Below are positions 7,675 through 16,865 of a stretch of 64,000 nt of DNA, one piece after another. The DNA lies in the IMG/VR virus record IMGVR_UViG_3300025010_000028, positions 62,001-126,000 of that record. The stretch is one strand, 5' to 3'. Each line of letters starts with the position of its first letter. Position 1 is the stretch's first letter. The notes below the pieces were generated by a model, which saw nothing but the letters and a program-made list of their open reading frames with translations, was not told the DNA's origin and did not search any database. This DNA is from a virus. The translations under genes were made by a program, and so were the position numbers.

Positions 7675-9594
7675 TTGGACTTTAATATATTGTTAGAAAC
7701 TAAATTAAAATCTAAGGACCGAAAAAACCTATATTCGGAAGATTTTGGATTACCTGAAGATAGAAAATTCCCATTAATTGATGAGGAACATATACTTCAA
7801 GCTATTAGATTCTTTAGATATTGTCCTGCATCTAAAAAACTATTATTAGCTAATAATATAAATAAAAAAGCTAAAACTTACGGTTTAAAAATAAATATTA
7901 GTGAAAAGAACCCTTTTTATAAATTAGCTGATAAAAGTATAATAAAAGAATATGTTAATTACTCATCTGATGAATGTTCATTAACTGATATTGAGTTACC
8001 TGAGGAATTTTTAAATTATACTTCAACAAATAATTATTTTAAACAAATGATAAAAGAACTAAATACATTTATACCATCATCATTAGATGAATTTTATGAT
8101 TTTGAAAAAAAATTCTATGAAAATTTATATAAACCTTTTATAAATGATATTATAGTTAGTTCATTAAAAGATGATGCGATATATATTATACAAAGTTTAA
8201 ATAATTTTATTGAAAAAATATTATATGAAAGAGGATTTGAATATATATTATTTATAGGAGGAAAAGGGTTTAATCATATTGAATCAATCAGATTACAAAA
8301 AAGTATGATTGATGATTTTTGTTATATGATTGATAATGAAAACAATATTGAAGAAAATGAGAAATATTTATCATTATTAAAAGATATGTTAATACAAAAT
8401 TCAGATAATTTCTTTTTAGTTATAAGACGTATTTATTTATTATACATTGATGGATTAAAAGTAATTATTGAAATTGGTGTTAATAATGTGTCAAAAAATT
8501 CAATAAATCAAATTGAAATTTTAAATTCTTTATTAAAAGATTTTATTGATGATAAAAATTTAAGATGTGCTTATAAAAATCTTTATGTTTCTAGTGATAA
8601 TAGAGATATAGATTATGAGCAATTTTTAAATTTAAATATGAAAAATACTGAAGAATTTCTTAGGAAAAAATCGGTTGAATTAAAAGATTTATCTCGGTCT
8701 GCTGCAACTAAATTTAATCTTTCATTAGGTATTAACTTTTTTAATGATATGAGAGAATTCTTCTTACAAGAAATACCAAGACATAATAAAGAAATTTTAT
8801 CTATAATAGGTTATCTAGAAGGTTCCTTAAATCCAAAATTTATTAAATACTATGATAAAAATTATACACTAAAGTTAGATAGTATGGATTTATTATTTAT
8901 AAATAAATTAAAAGATATATTTACAGGGATATATAATTCCATAGATATAAATGGTGATATAATATATTATGGTATAGGTGAAAACCGTTTATATTTATTA
9001 GCTAAAAATAAAATTGATAATAATGAGATTATTTTAATAAAATTACATGATTCATCTGTAGATATTAATATATATTCCCTAGTAACATGTATTGTTAAAG
9101 ATTTAAAACCTATGGATATGACGATTGTGTATATGAATAAACAAGGTCTTGATAATTCATATAAAAATAAAATATTAACTGAAGGTATTTCTGTAGATGA
9201 AGATGGTATCAAATTTTATTTTAAACCAAGGAAATCTTATATGGATGATTATTCAGAAAATCATAAGTTATTAATTGAAAACTTTAAATCTAAAAATTAT
9301 GAAGCAATGAAACATAATTTAGCTTATTTATTTGCTTTAATAAATTCTATAGAAAGAGATGTGATATATAAGAAAAAAAATATTGATAATGAAAAACTAA
9401 AAGATGCTCAAAAAGCTAGAGCGTTTGCAATTAATGATTTTAAGACTTATTTAAAAGAAGTACAAAAGAATGAAAAAAGTTTTGATTTTACTAAATACTT
9501 TGAAAATGGTGGATATGATAAATTTGTTTATAATATAGATACAAAGTCTATATTAGGTGTAAAGAAACTATTTAAAATAATTATGTTTTCATAA
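7675..9594 (+). CDS. Phage protein with DUF6582-like N-terminal motif
   Basis: 639 aa from a TTG start behind AAAGGAGTGA. Residues 24-70 (FGLPEDRKFPLIDEEHIL followed by an AIRFF...KKLL...KKAKTYGL pattern) match the short motif often fused to phage head or scaffold proteins (DUF6582-like, from memory). The rest is helical, acidic and unassigned; there is no signal peptide. A strong terminator follows immediately. A virion-assembly role is plausible but not shown. Confidence 0.7.
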   Translation: MDFNILLETKLKSKDRKNLYSEDFGLPEDRKFPLIDEEHILQAIRFFRYCPASKKLLLANNINKKAKTYGLKINISEKNPFYKLADKSIIKEYVNYSSDECSLTDIELPEEFLNYTSTNNYFKQMIKELNTFIPSSLDEFYDFEKKFYENLYKPFINDIIVSSLKDDAIYIIQSLNNFIEKILYERGFEYILFIGGKGFNHIESIRLQKSMIDDFCYMIDNENNIEENEKYLSLLKDMLIQNSDNFFLVIRRIYLLYIDGLKVIIEIGVNNVSKNSINQIEILNSLLKDFIDDKNLRCAYKNLYVSSDNRDIDYEQFLNLNMKNTEEFLRKKSVELKDLSRSAATKFNLSLGINFFNDMREFFLQEIPRHNKEILSIIGYLEGSLNPKFIKYYDKNYTLKLDSMDLLFINKLKDIFTGIYNSIDINGDIIYYGIGENRLYLLAKNKIDNNEIILIKLHDSSVDINIYSLVTCIVKDLKPMDMTIVYMNKQGLDNSYKNKILTEGISVDEDGIKFYFKPRKSYMDDYSENHKLLIENFKSKNYEAMKHNLAYLFALINSIERDVIYKKKNIDNEKLKDAQKARAFAINDFKTYLKEVQKNEKSFDFTKYFENGGYDKFVYNIDTKSILGVKKLFKIIMFS

Positions 9595-9600
9595 AATATT

Positions 9601-9635
9601 ATGAGATAATCCTCTATTATAGAGGATTATCTCAT
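9601..9635 (+). terminator. Intrinsic terminator
   Basis: A near-perfect palindrome (ATGAGATAATCCTCTA and its complement) lies right after the stop of the 639-aa gene. Confidence 0.8.
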
Positions 9636-9684
9636 AATTAATAGCTTTTTATCATATATAAAACATTATTATAATTTAAGGGGG

Positions 9685-9908
9685 TAAAAAATATGTCAAA
9701 AAACAAAATTACTATTTATTTATTTTTATTTATTATTTCAGCATTAGTAACTACAATATTTTTTAATCATCTTATTAACCAAACTACAGAAGAAATTAAA
9801 AAATATGTCAAAAAACAAAATTACTATTTATTTATTTTTATTTATTATTTCAGCATTAGTAACTACAATATTTTTTAATCATCTTATTAACCAAACTACA
9901 GAAGAAAT
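9685..9908 (+). repeat. Perfect 112-bp tandem duplication
   Basis: Unit 1 (9685-9796) and unit 2 (9797-9908) are identical by eye, both beginning TAAAAAATATGTCAAA. The unit covers the start codon and the membrane anchor of the lysin gene. 112 is not a multiple of 3, so the first copy is out of frame with the rest of the gene. No divergence is visible, so the event is recent or an assembly artefact. Confidence 0.9.
9693..9878 (+). pseudogene. Truncated upstream copy of the lysin N-terminus
   Basis: It has the good ribosome-binding site (AAGGGGGT) and encodes the same first 37 residues as the lysin at 9805. At the duplication junction it shifts frame and ends after 61 codons. As written, ribosomes loading here make a short membrane peptide, and the full-length lysin must start at the second ATG, whose upstream sequence (AGAAGAAATTAAAAAAT) is a weaker site. 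Confidence 0.6.
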
Positions 9909-10689
9909 TAAAAAAAAGAATAAAGGAAACTCAAGTAAACCTATTCAAATTCAAGAAGAGCAGTACAAACGAAATAAAGAAAATAATATTAAAAAACCAG
10001 AAGGGAATAATCGAAAGGAATCGGAATATTATATTATTACTAGTAATACATTAAATATAAGGAAATCAAATAATGTAAATTCTGAATGTATTGGTATGTT
10101 ATATAAAAATGACTTTATAGAAATAATAGATAAAATTGATGATTGGTATAAAACGAAAGATAATGAATTCGTTAATAAAAATTATTTAAAAATTGTTAAT
10201 GAAGATAATTTTATTAGAAAACAAAAAAATGTTTCTCGTAGTTTATTTATAAGAAGACCTATAAGTATAGTAAATTCAAAATCTAATTTACATATAGAAG
10301 ATTTAAAAAAGCTTTTATCTAAAACAAAATTAGTAGGAATTGAAGAAGCTATTTTAAAGGCTGAGCAACAATATGAAATAAACGCCTTTTTTATATTAGC
10401 TGTAGCTAGATTAGAAAGTGGTGATGGTAATTCACAAATTGCAAGAAATAAAAATAATTTATTTGGTTTAAATGCTGTAGACAACGACCCTTATAATAAG
10501 GCATTTACTTTTAAAAGTAAATCTGAAAGTGTATATAGTTTTGCAAAATTAATTAAAAAATATTATATAGGAAAAAACTTAAAGACCGTTGAACAAATAA
10601 ATACAAAATATTCTTCTAGTGTTAAATGGTCTAATAAAATTTATAGAATCATGTTAAATGATTATCAAACAGTGAAGAAATTAAATTGA
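9805..10689 (+). CDS. Membrane-anchored SH3b-glucosaminidase lysin
   Basis: 294 aa. An N-terminal hydrophobic segment (residues 6-25) is a signal anchor. Residues 77-130 form a bacterial SH3 domain (NTLNIRKSNN...DWYKTK). Residues 160-285 form a glucosaminidase (LytG/FlgJ-type) domain with the catalytic-Glu motif ARLESGDG and the NNLFGLNA block. It would cleave the glycan backbone of host peptidoglycan. The anchor could tether it to the membrane or make it a SAR-type endolysin, or it may be a virion enzyme; the holin gene is 50 kb away. The promoter-proximal part is duplicated (9685-9908). Confidence 0.85.
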   Translation: MSKNKITIYLFLFIISALVTTIFFNHLINQTTEEIKKKNKGNSSKPIQIQEEQYKRNKENNIKKPEGNNRKESEYYIITSNTLNIRKSNNVNSECIGMLYKNDFIEIIDKIDDWYKTKDNEFVNKNYLKIVNEDNFIRKQKNVSRSLFIRRPISIVNSKSNLHIEDLKKLLSKTKLVGIEEAILKAEQQYEINAFFILAVARLESGDGNSQIARNKNNLFGLNAVDNDPYNKAFTFKSKSESVYSFAKLIKKYYIGKNLKTVEQINTKYSSSVKWSNKIYRIMLNDYQTVKKLN

Positions 10690-10698
10690 TATTTTAAT

Positions 10699-10710
10699 TA
10701 TATATTATTA
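10699..10710 (+). promoter_or_regulatory. TATATATTATT motif
   Basis: It lies 68 nt before the ATG at 10779, in the intergenic gap. Confidence 0.5.
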
Positions 10711-10778
10711 AAATATCTAAATAGATTTTTATATCTAATTAAACAAAAAAATAAATAAATTTAGGAGGTAGAGATTAC

Positions 10779-11360
10779 ATGAGTAATGGAGAACAAAAAA
10801 AAATTGGTTTATTGGATAGGTCGGTGGAAGTTGAACCTATCGGTGTGATTTATAATGTTATGTCAGAAGATATTGAAAACTTTTTATTTAATTATTTTAG
10901 AGATCTAAGAAAGATTGATGGTGTTGCAGCAATTAGAGCAGTTGCTACAAGGGATGGTTCAGCTAAACCGGAAATGAAAGTTTATGCTATGTTCCATATG
11001 AATTCTGCTGATGTTGACTCCGAATTAAAGAATGTTCCTGAACAGTTAAGAAGAAAAATGGATTCTGGTAATTATAGAGTTAGTGATAAATTAAAAAATG
11101 CTTTATACTCTGTTACCAAAGAATTTAAAATTGGTTCAGATGTTCGTGAAAGAATTGTTTATTCGGAGTGTAATATTTTTAAAGTGCTGGGACTAATGTT
11201 TGCAGTTGACAATAGGATACATGCAATTAGCATTCCCGAGGTAGTTAAGTTAAAGAAAAATAAATCAATTCTCACAGTTATTAAAACCAACAAATTTTTC
11301 AGTAAAGACGATGATGCGAATGACAAATATTCCAGTATCGTAAATAACATTGACAATTAA
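10779..11360 (+). CDS. Unknown, probably well-expressed phage protein (193 aa)
   Basis: TTAGGAGGTAG precedes the ATG. The protein starts MSNGEQKKIGLLDRSVEVEP. Third codon positions are richer in G and C than in neighbouring genes, as at 5071, suggesting abundant product. It is an alpha/beta protein without membrane spans or motifs I recognise. It is a single-gene unit, with a promoter-like motif upstream and a terminator downstream. Possibly a virion or assembly component. Confidence 0.65.
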   Translation: MSNGEQKKIGLLDRSVEVEPIGVIYNVMSEDIENFLFNYFRDLRKIDGVAAIRAVATRDGSAKPEMKVYAMFHMNSADVDSELKNVPEQLRRKMDSGNYRVSDKLKNALYSVTKEFKIGSDVRERIVYSECNIFKVLGLMFAVDNRIHAISIPEVVKLKKNKSILTVIKTNKFFSKDDDANDKYSSIVNNIDN

Positions 11361-11362
11361 TC

Positions 11363-11397
11363 ATATTGGAATACACCTAAAAAGTGTATTCCAATAT
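11363..11397 (+). terminator. Intrinsic terminator
   Basis: ATATTGGAATACAC and its complement flank a short loop, followed by TTTTATTTTTTT. Confidence 0.85.
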
Positions 11398-11439
11398 TTT
11401 ATTTTTTTATTAATATTTAAAAAAGGGGATATAAAATAA

Positions 11440-11799
11440 ATGACTAAAAGTAAAAAAAGAAAAAAACCAAATGAAGATTTTAAATTCACGATAGAAGAAG
11501 TTTTAGGGGTTATTAAAGAAAGTAGTAAACATGATTGGTGTAAAGCTATTGCTAAAATAACATGGGATAGTAACCCTACAACATTAGACGTTCGTAATAT
11601 AAATATGAGTAATAATCGTATTGGTAAAGGTATAAGTTTATCTGATGATGAAGCTAATAGTTTAATTGATATTTTATTAGAATGTGACTATGGAACATTG
11701 GAAGCATTAGAAAAAGCAATTGATAAAAAAAGAAAAAGATTTACTATATCAGATAATTCAAAATTTAAAGGCAGATTAATAATTAATATAAAGGTGTGA
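11440..11799 (+). CDS. Unknown basic protein (119 aa)
   Basis: AAAAGGGGAT precedes the ATG. The lysine-rich start (TKSKKRKKPNED) may bind nucleic acid. The rest is an acidic/basic alternating helical protein with no known motif. It is 7 nt from the following gene, so the two are probably co-translated. Confidence 0.6.
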   Translation: MTKSKKRKKPNEDFKFTIEEVLGVIKESSKHDWCKAIAKITWDSNPTTLDVRNINMSNNRIGKGISLSDDEANSLIDILLECDYGTLEALEKAIDKKRKRFTISDNSKFKGRLIINIKV

Positions 11800-11806
11800 T
11801 AAATTA

Positions 11807-12883
11807 ATGGAAATTATATTTAACTTATTTAAAATAAGATTTAAATTATTAGATGAGCTACTTACAAATAATTGTAAAGAAATAACACCAAATTCTACAA
11901 TAAATTTATTTATAAACTTTGAACCTATCTTAAAAAAATTAGTAACTGCTAATATAGAGGATTATTTAAAAGTAAAAAAAGATGAGCGTTCAATTGAATT
12001 GATGAGTAATATCTTAAATTTAGCATCTCATTATAGATCATTTTTTTCAAAGAATAAATTATACTCTAAGATTTATATATACATTTCATATCCAATAATA
12101 AAAAATACATATAAAAACAGAGCAATGAATGAAAACTATAGAAAATATTATGAGGATAAATATGGTAATAATCCTAAAACATTTGTTTTATCTCAAACTT
12201 TATCAACTATAATTCCTTTATTATCAGTTATTACTGATTATATAGAAGGGGTTTATTTTATTAAAAGTAATAATATTGAAAGTTCATTAATACCATATAT
12301 AATAACAAAAAACTTTAAGGATAGTTCAATAAATCTTATTCTGTCCAATGATAAGTATGAATACCAATATGTTAATAATAATTTTTATATAATACATCCC
12401 AAGAAACAAGACAGTTATATAATAGGTAAAGATAATCTTATTGAAATAATAAAATATGAAGATAAAATAATAAATAATATAGAAATAGATTCAAGTTTAT
12501 ATCCATTTATTAAATCTATATTAGGTGATAAATATCGAAACATAGAAAAAATTAAAAATTTAGGTTTATTAACTATTATAAAAACTTTAGATAAAGCTAT
12601 TAAACAAGGGGTTATTAATAATAACACTAATAGTATAAATATTCTTTCTAATATTATTAAAAAAGAATTTAAAAATCATTTATTAAATAATTATTATACA
12701 ACTAATTTAGGTAGTCAATTTAAAGCATTAACATTGAAAGATATATATAGTGTAACTGAACAAATAATTGACAAATTCGATAATCTATCTTTAAGAAATT
12801 TAAATGATAAATATTTTACACAATATCCAATCCAATTATTAGAATTAACGAGTGGTGGCAATTTATCTAAGAAAAAAGAATAA
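11807..12883 (+). CDS. Possible PIN/FEN-like fold protein (358 aa)
   Basis: The central part (residues 95-200) has the rhythm of a PIN/5'-nuclease domain: an RKYYEDKYG block, a long helix, a SSLIPYII segment, and LILSNDKYEYQYV resembling the 'SnDkDf.QL' strand of FEN-like nucleases. Most catalytic acidic residues are not evident, so it may be a degenerate or structural derivative. It forms a two-gene unit with the 119-aa gene. Low certainty; a structure prediction would settle the fold. Confidence 0.45.
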   Translation: MEIIFNLFKIRFKLLDELLTNNCKEITPNSTINLFINFEPILKKLVTANIEDYLKVKKDERSIELMSNILNLASHYRSFFSKNKLYSKIYIYISYPIIKNTYKNRAMNENYRKYYEDKYGNNPKTFVLSQTLSTIIPLLSVITDYIEGVYFIKSNNIESSLIPYIITKNFKDSSINLILSNDKYEYQYVNNNFYIIHPKKQDSYIIGKDNLIEIIKYEDKIINNIEIDSSLYPFIKSILGDKYRNIEKIKNLGLLTIIKTLDKAIKQGVINNNTNSINILSNIIKKEFKNHLLNNYYTTNLGSQFKALTLKDIYSVTEQIIDKFDNLSLRNLNDKYFTQYPIQLLELTSGGNLSKKKE

Positions 12884-12894
12884 TAAAATTTATT

Positions 12895-12906
12895 TATATA
12901 TTATTA
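12895..12906 (+). promoter_or_regulatory. TATATATTATT motif
   Basis: It lies 34 nt before the ATG at 12941. Confidence 0.5.
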
Positions 12907-12940
12907 TATAGAATGAATAATAATAAAAGGGGTTGGAAAG

Positions 12941-13741
12941 ATGGGAGTGAATGAATCAGAAGTAATTAAAATTTATAAGCAAGTTTTAGCCGGTAAAAAT
13001 AGAAAAATATTCCCAAAAGGCTTTTGGGTAAATAGTGATGAGGAAAATATAATCATTGGTAATACTCTGGTAAAATTTTTAATTGATGATTTATTAGGAT
13101 GGAATGATAAGGAATTGTGTAAGAAAATAAATAGAAATGTACTTATTGAGTATGGTCTTAACCAAGTTCTTAAAATTATTCACAATCAATCTGTGTTTAA
13201 TACTATTAATAGTGCGTATCCTGATAAATTTAAACCATGGGAAATAGATTCAGTTAAGTCAGTCCCACATAATTATTGGGACAATGATGACAATATAATT
13301 AAGGCTATTAGATGGTTGGTTGAGACAAAATTGAAATGTAGTAATGATGGTTGTATTGTAAATATAAGTTCAGATATGTTTGACAATAATAAGGTATCAA
13401 CAGTTTTAGATTTATTTGGTGGTTCTCCATTTAAAGCTATAAATAAAGCTTATCCGGAGAGATTTAAAATGTGGCAATTTAAATCTGTTTCTAGAAATTA
13501 CTGGAAAGATGATAATAACATAAAGGAAGCTATTGAATGGTTAATTAAAGAAAAACTTAAGAAAACTAATTGTAATATAATATTTCTATCAATGAATGAC
13601 TTTATTGATAATGATTTATCATCTTTATATAAAAATAGATTTAGATGCAAGAACGCTCTTTTATTAGAAAAACTTAATAAATTATTTCCTGATAAGACCT
13701 TTTTATTTAAAAAATATTATAAAGGCTGCTCATCATTTTAA
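12941..13741 (+). CDS. Protein with DUF4046-like repeats (266 aa)
   Basis: Two clear internal repeats: F(N/K)(T/A)IN.AYP(D/E)(K/R)FK.W followed by a (N)YW...(I)KAI.WL(V/I).(T/E)KLK block, at residues 88-130 and 167-205, with a weaker third copy near the C-terminus. This pattern resembles DUF4046, known from Bacillus and its phages (family name from memory). The repeats with conserved aromatic and basic residues suggest DNA binding, as in homing-endonuclease-associated modules, but no nuclease domain is visible here. Confidence 0.6.
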   Translation: MGVNESEVIKIYKQVLAGKNRKIFPKGFWVNSDEENIIIGNTLVKFLIDDLLGWNDKELCKKINRNVLIEYGLNQVLKIIHNQSVFNTINSAYPDKFKPWEIDSVKSVPHNYWDNDDNIIKAIRWLVETKLKCSNDGCIVNISSDMFDNNKVSTVLDLFGGSPFKAINKAYPERFKMWQFKSVSRNYWKDDNNIKEAIEWLIKEKLKKTNCNIIFLSMNDFIDNDLSSLYKNRFRCKNALLLEKLNKLFPDKTFLFKKYYKGCSSF

Positions 13742-13766
13742 TAAAAAAATAAAAGTGGGATGAATT

Positions 13767-14084
13767 ATGAAACAGTTAAGAGTTATTTCAGTTGAGAACG
13801 TAGTAGGTAAATATCCTTCATCTGATACACATAGTGATGTTGATTATGAAATTGAGTTTGTTGATTTACCTAGGGAATATATTACTATTTTATTACCAAA
13901 AAGGTATTTTGAACCTCTTATAATTGATAATAATATTATTGTAGAAGCTACTATGATATATGAAAACGAGTTATACAGTTGTAAGTTTGAAGGTATAATA
14001 GATGAAACTTTTTGTTATTCTTTACAATGTGGAGATAAAAATTTTAATTTATATTATGACGAAAAGTTTGAAGAATTACATTAA
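13767..14084 (+). CDS. Unknown protein (105 aa)
   Basis: A small acidic beta-rich protein starting MKQLRVISVENVVGKYPSSD. GTGGGATG is the ribosome-binding site, 26 nt after the DUF4046-like gene. No motif or membrane span. It ends just before a long perfect palindrome that acts as terminator. Confidence 0.6.
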   Translation: MKQLRVISVENVVGKYPSSDTHSDVDYEIEFVDLPREYITILLPKRYFEPLIIDNNIIVEATMIYENELYSCKFEGIIDETFCYSLQCGDKNFNLYYDEKFEELH

Positions 14085-14090
14085 GAATAT

Positions 14091-14124
14091 AATAAATCAG
14101 AGATAATATTATCTCTGATTTATT
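14091..14124 (+). terminator. Perfect 17-bp palindromic terminator
   Basis: AATAAATCAGAGATAAT is followed directly by its complement, then TATTTATTTTC. The stretch 14125-14282 behind it holds no supported gene. Confidence 0.75.
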
Positions 14125-14282
14125 ATTTATTTTCTTTTAAACTTTATTATAATAAATAGAAAAGATAGTTAAGAAAAATCAGTATTAAAGATTGGATGAA
14201 GTGTTGCATCCTAATATGGAGATTGTAAAACAAATGAATATACATTTGCAAGATGAGATTTAAAAAAAGGAGAAAAAATAAA

Positions 14283-14897
14283 ATGATAGAATTTTTTAAT
14301 TTTGATGTTAACCATGATGATTTAGAATATATTATTGAAATAATTAATAATATAAATTCTGATTTAGTATTTGGTAAGGAAATAGATGCTCGTATTTGTT
14401 TAATAAATATAAAATATAAAACGATATTTCATAACCATTTATGTTATAGTACAGGAAACTATACTGTTGTTGATCATGTTAATGGTTTTTGTGTACCAAC
14501 ACATGAGGAAATAGTATTATTTATAAATGAAAATTTTAATAAAGAAATTATACTTTGGACAATATTTCATGAATTAACACATCTTGCTATAGATAATAGT
14601 AAAATACTACATATGTATTTTACTTTGTTTCAAATTAAATGGATTAAAGAAAGGTTTAATATAGATTTTTTTGATTATTATAAAAATAATGAGATGTGTT
14701 CAGCTAAAGGTATACATGAAGACAACCCTGAAGAAAAATTTGCTAATGATGTGGCCGATTTATTAATGAAAGAATATCTTAATTATGAGATGGAATGGAA
14801 TAAGAAAAAAGGTATTATAAAAAAATTTATAAATTATTATATTGAGAATATTAAGAAATTTATGATGAAATATACACTAATAAAATATTTAACTTAA
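14283..14897 (+). CDS. ImmA/IrrE-like zinc metallopeptidase 1
   Basis: 204 aa. I chose the ATG at 14283 because GGAG lies 10 nt upstream of it; the in-frame ATG at 14253 has none. The zinc-binding HExxH is in IFHELTHLAID, and the third-ligand helix has the ImmA/IrrE-type pattern PEEKFANDVADLLM. In that family the peptidase cleaves repressor-type proteins. It is followed by a paralogue. The N-terminal part (FFNFDVNHDDLEYI) carries no separate DNA-binding domain. Confidence 0.75.
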   Translation: MIEFFNFDVNHDDLEYIIEIINNINSDLVFGKEIDARICLINIKYKTIFHNHLCYSTGNYTVVDHVNGFCVPTHEEIVLFINENFNKEIILWTIFHELTHLAIDNSKILHMYFTLFQIKWIKERFNIDFFDYYKNNEMCSAKGIHEDNPEEKFANDVADLLMKEYLNYEMEWNKKKGIIKKFINYYIENIKKFMMKYTLIKYLT

Positions 14898-14940
14898 TAA
14901 GGTACCTTTTTAATTATAAATAATGGGGGGGTAAAATAAT

Positions 14941-15501
14941 ATGATAAACTTTGTTGATTTTGATGTCATTGGTATAGATGTCAATGGTATTAAAAAAGAA
15001 TTTGATCAACTTAACTCAGATAAATTTTGGGGAGAAGAAATAGATGTCAATGTTTTTATTATAAATTCAAAATATAAGAAATTCTTTTTTGAAAGAGATC
15101 CCTACTATAAAAATAGAAAATATCCTGGTGATAATGCATTTCGAGCTTTTTATCAACCAATTACTAATGAAATATTTATATTCATTGATAAACATGAACA
15201 TACTAACAGTATAATGTGGTTATTATTACATGAATTAGCCCACCATGCTGTCTTAAATAATAGAATACTTTGTTGGTATTTTAATTTATCTAGACAAAAC
15301 TGGGTTAAAGAAAAATTTAAGTTAACTCTTCAAGAATTTTATGAAAATATTGAATTAAAAACATCCGATGATGTACATGAGACAGATCCTGAAGAAATAT
15401 TTGCTAATAATATAGCAAATTTATTAATGGAAGAATGTTTTGACCGTAAATTTTGGCGAGAAAGAATTAAAAATAATAAAACTAGAACTATTTTCTCATA
15501 A
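14941..15501 (+). CDS. ImmA/IrrE-like zinc metallopeptidase 2
   Basis: 186 aa, a tandem paralogue of the preceding gene. Shared blocks are the opening F-x-x-F-D-V start, LLLHELAHHAVLNNRIL with HELAH as zinc motif, and DPEEIFANNIANLLMEE carrying the third ligand. GGGGGGG precedes the ATG. Both copies retain all zinc ligands and look active. A terminator hairpin follows. Confidence 0.75.
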   Translation: MINFVDFDVIGIDVNGIKKEFDQLNSDKFWGEEIDVNVFIINSKYKKFFFERDPYYKNRKYPGDNAFRAFYQPITNEIFIFIDKHEHTNSIMWLLLHELAHHAVLNNRILCWYFNLSRQNWVKEKFKLTLQEFYENIELKTSDDVHETDPEEIFANNIANLLMEECFDRKFWRERIKNNKTRTIFS

Positions 15502-15503
15502 TA

Positions 15504-15535
15504 AATAAACTAGGGATTAACTTCTCTAGTTTATT
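15504..15535 (+). terminator. Intrinsic terminator
   Basis: ATAAACTAG and CTAGTTTAT arms with a T run, after peptidase 2. Confidence 0.65.
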
Positions 15536-15587
15536 TTTTTCTTTTAATACAGATTATTAAAGAATATTTATTATAGGGGGGATTTTT

Positions 15588-16835
15588 TTGGCTAATAATA
15601 TACCGAATAATACACGAACATATAAATACACGGTAGATTCAATGGATATTTTATTCCCAGAAGAGGTTGAGCCAACTAAAATAAATACTAATTTTATTAC
15701 AGGAATTTTATTAGAACATGATTTTGATAATGATTATTTTCCTGTATTTAAATTATCTGTTTCTATAGAACCAAAAATATATTTTAAAATATTATCAAAT
15801 AAGTTAAAAGTAAGATTTAGACTTAGAATGCAAAAATATGCTTATGATGGGAATAAAGATTTTCAATTCAAGAAAGATATTGTTAATACAGTTTTTTGTG
15901 TATTCATGGATGAAAATACACCATATTTTGATGAAACAAGTTATAAAGAAAGTAAATTAGTTGAAAGAACTGGAACAACTCCTAGAGATTTAGCAAATGT
16001 ATATTCTTTTTATTTATTTAAAGAAAGTGATTTAGACAATTCTAAAAAAATAGTAAATAATGTTATAACTAATAGTAACTTAACTGATACTATAACATAT
16101 TTATTGTCAACTTGTGGTATGAAAAATGTATTAATGAGCCCATTACAAAATAAAAGTATTTTTAAAGAAATATTATTACCACCATTAACATTATTAAATA
16201 ATTTACTTTATTTAAATCAACAATATGGATTTTATACTAAGGGAGCTTTAATATTCTTTGATTTATTATGTATGTATATTATTGAGTCTAATTCAAAATG
16301 TACTGCATTTATAAAAGAAGAATATACACGTACTGTATTTAATATTAAGGAAGTGACAAACCCAAATAGTTTCACTCCTGGTAGTTTTATAATAGAAAAA
16401 GAAAAGGAAAATCATATAAATATAACCCCAGATAGTATAAATATATATAGTAATTCTGTTGTAGCTGATCAAATAATTGGTAACAATTTTATTATAATAG
16501 ATCCAAAACAAGGAACAGTTGAAAATATCAAACCCGAAACTGTTCAACGAGGCGTTGGAACATACCAAGTACTAGTTAATAATTATGGAAATGAATATAG
16601 TAATAATGATGCGAAGACTAGAAAAATTGAAAATAATACTGTTATAAATGTAAATATATCGGATTTTAATATAGATGCTATAACTCCAAATAAAGAATTT
16701 ATTTTTATATTTGATAATACTAAAATTAATTCAACATATAGTGGTTCGTATAGATTAACTAAACGAATTATACAATTTAAATCAGAAGGAAATGAATTTA
16801 TTATGAGTGGGATATGTGAATTTAAAAAAATATAG
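15588..16835 (+). CDS. Baseplate hub-like virion protein
   Basis: 415 aa from a TTG start behind ATAGGGGGGAT. The central segment (LLNNLLYLNQQYGFYTKGAL then IFFDLLCMYI) resembles the hub/gp27-like proteins of large myophages, which form the socket joining tube, spike and baseplate. The C-terminal third is beta-rich (INVNISDFNID...YRLTKRIIQF). It is followed by a bidirectional terminator facing the head-protein operon. Assignment is by pattern memory and context. Confidence 0.5.
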   Translation: MANNIPNNTRTYKYTVDSMDILFPEEVEPTKINTNFITGILLEHDFDNDYFPVFKLSVSIEPKIYFKILSNKLKVRFRLRMQKYAYDGNKDFQFKKDIVNTVFCVFMDENTPYFDETSYKESKLVERTGTTPRDLANVYSFYLFKESDLDNSKKIVNNVITNSNLTDTITYLLSTCGMKNVLMSPLQNKSIFKEILLPPLTLLNNLLYLNQQYGFYTKGALIFFDLLCMYIIESNSKCTAFIKEEYTRTVFNIKEVTNPNSFTPGSFIIEKEKENHINITPDSINIYSNSVVADQIIGNNFIIIDPKQGTVENIKPETVQRGVGTYQVLVNNYGNEYSNNDAKTRKIENNTVINVNISDFNIDAITPNKEFIFIFDNTKINSTYSGSYRLTKRIIQFKSEGNEFIMSGICEFKKI

Positions 16836-16860
16836 GTAGAGATTATTTCTCTACCTATAT
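16830..16860. terminator. Bidirectional terminator
   Basis: ATATAGGTAGAGA and its complement with T-rich flanks on both sides, between convergent genes ending at 16835 (+) and 16866 (-). Confidence 0.85.
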
Positions 16861-16865
16861 TTTTT

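Noticed and set aside
14193-14264. Short frame LDEVLHPNMEIVKQM before peptidase 1
   Set aside because: No ribosome-binding site and only about 23 codons; probably non-coding leader.
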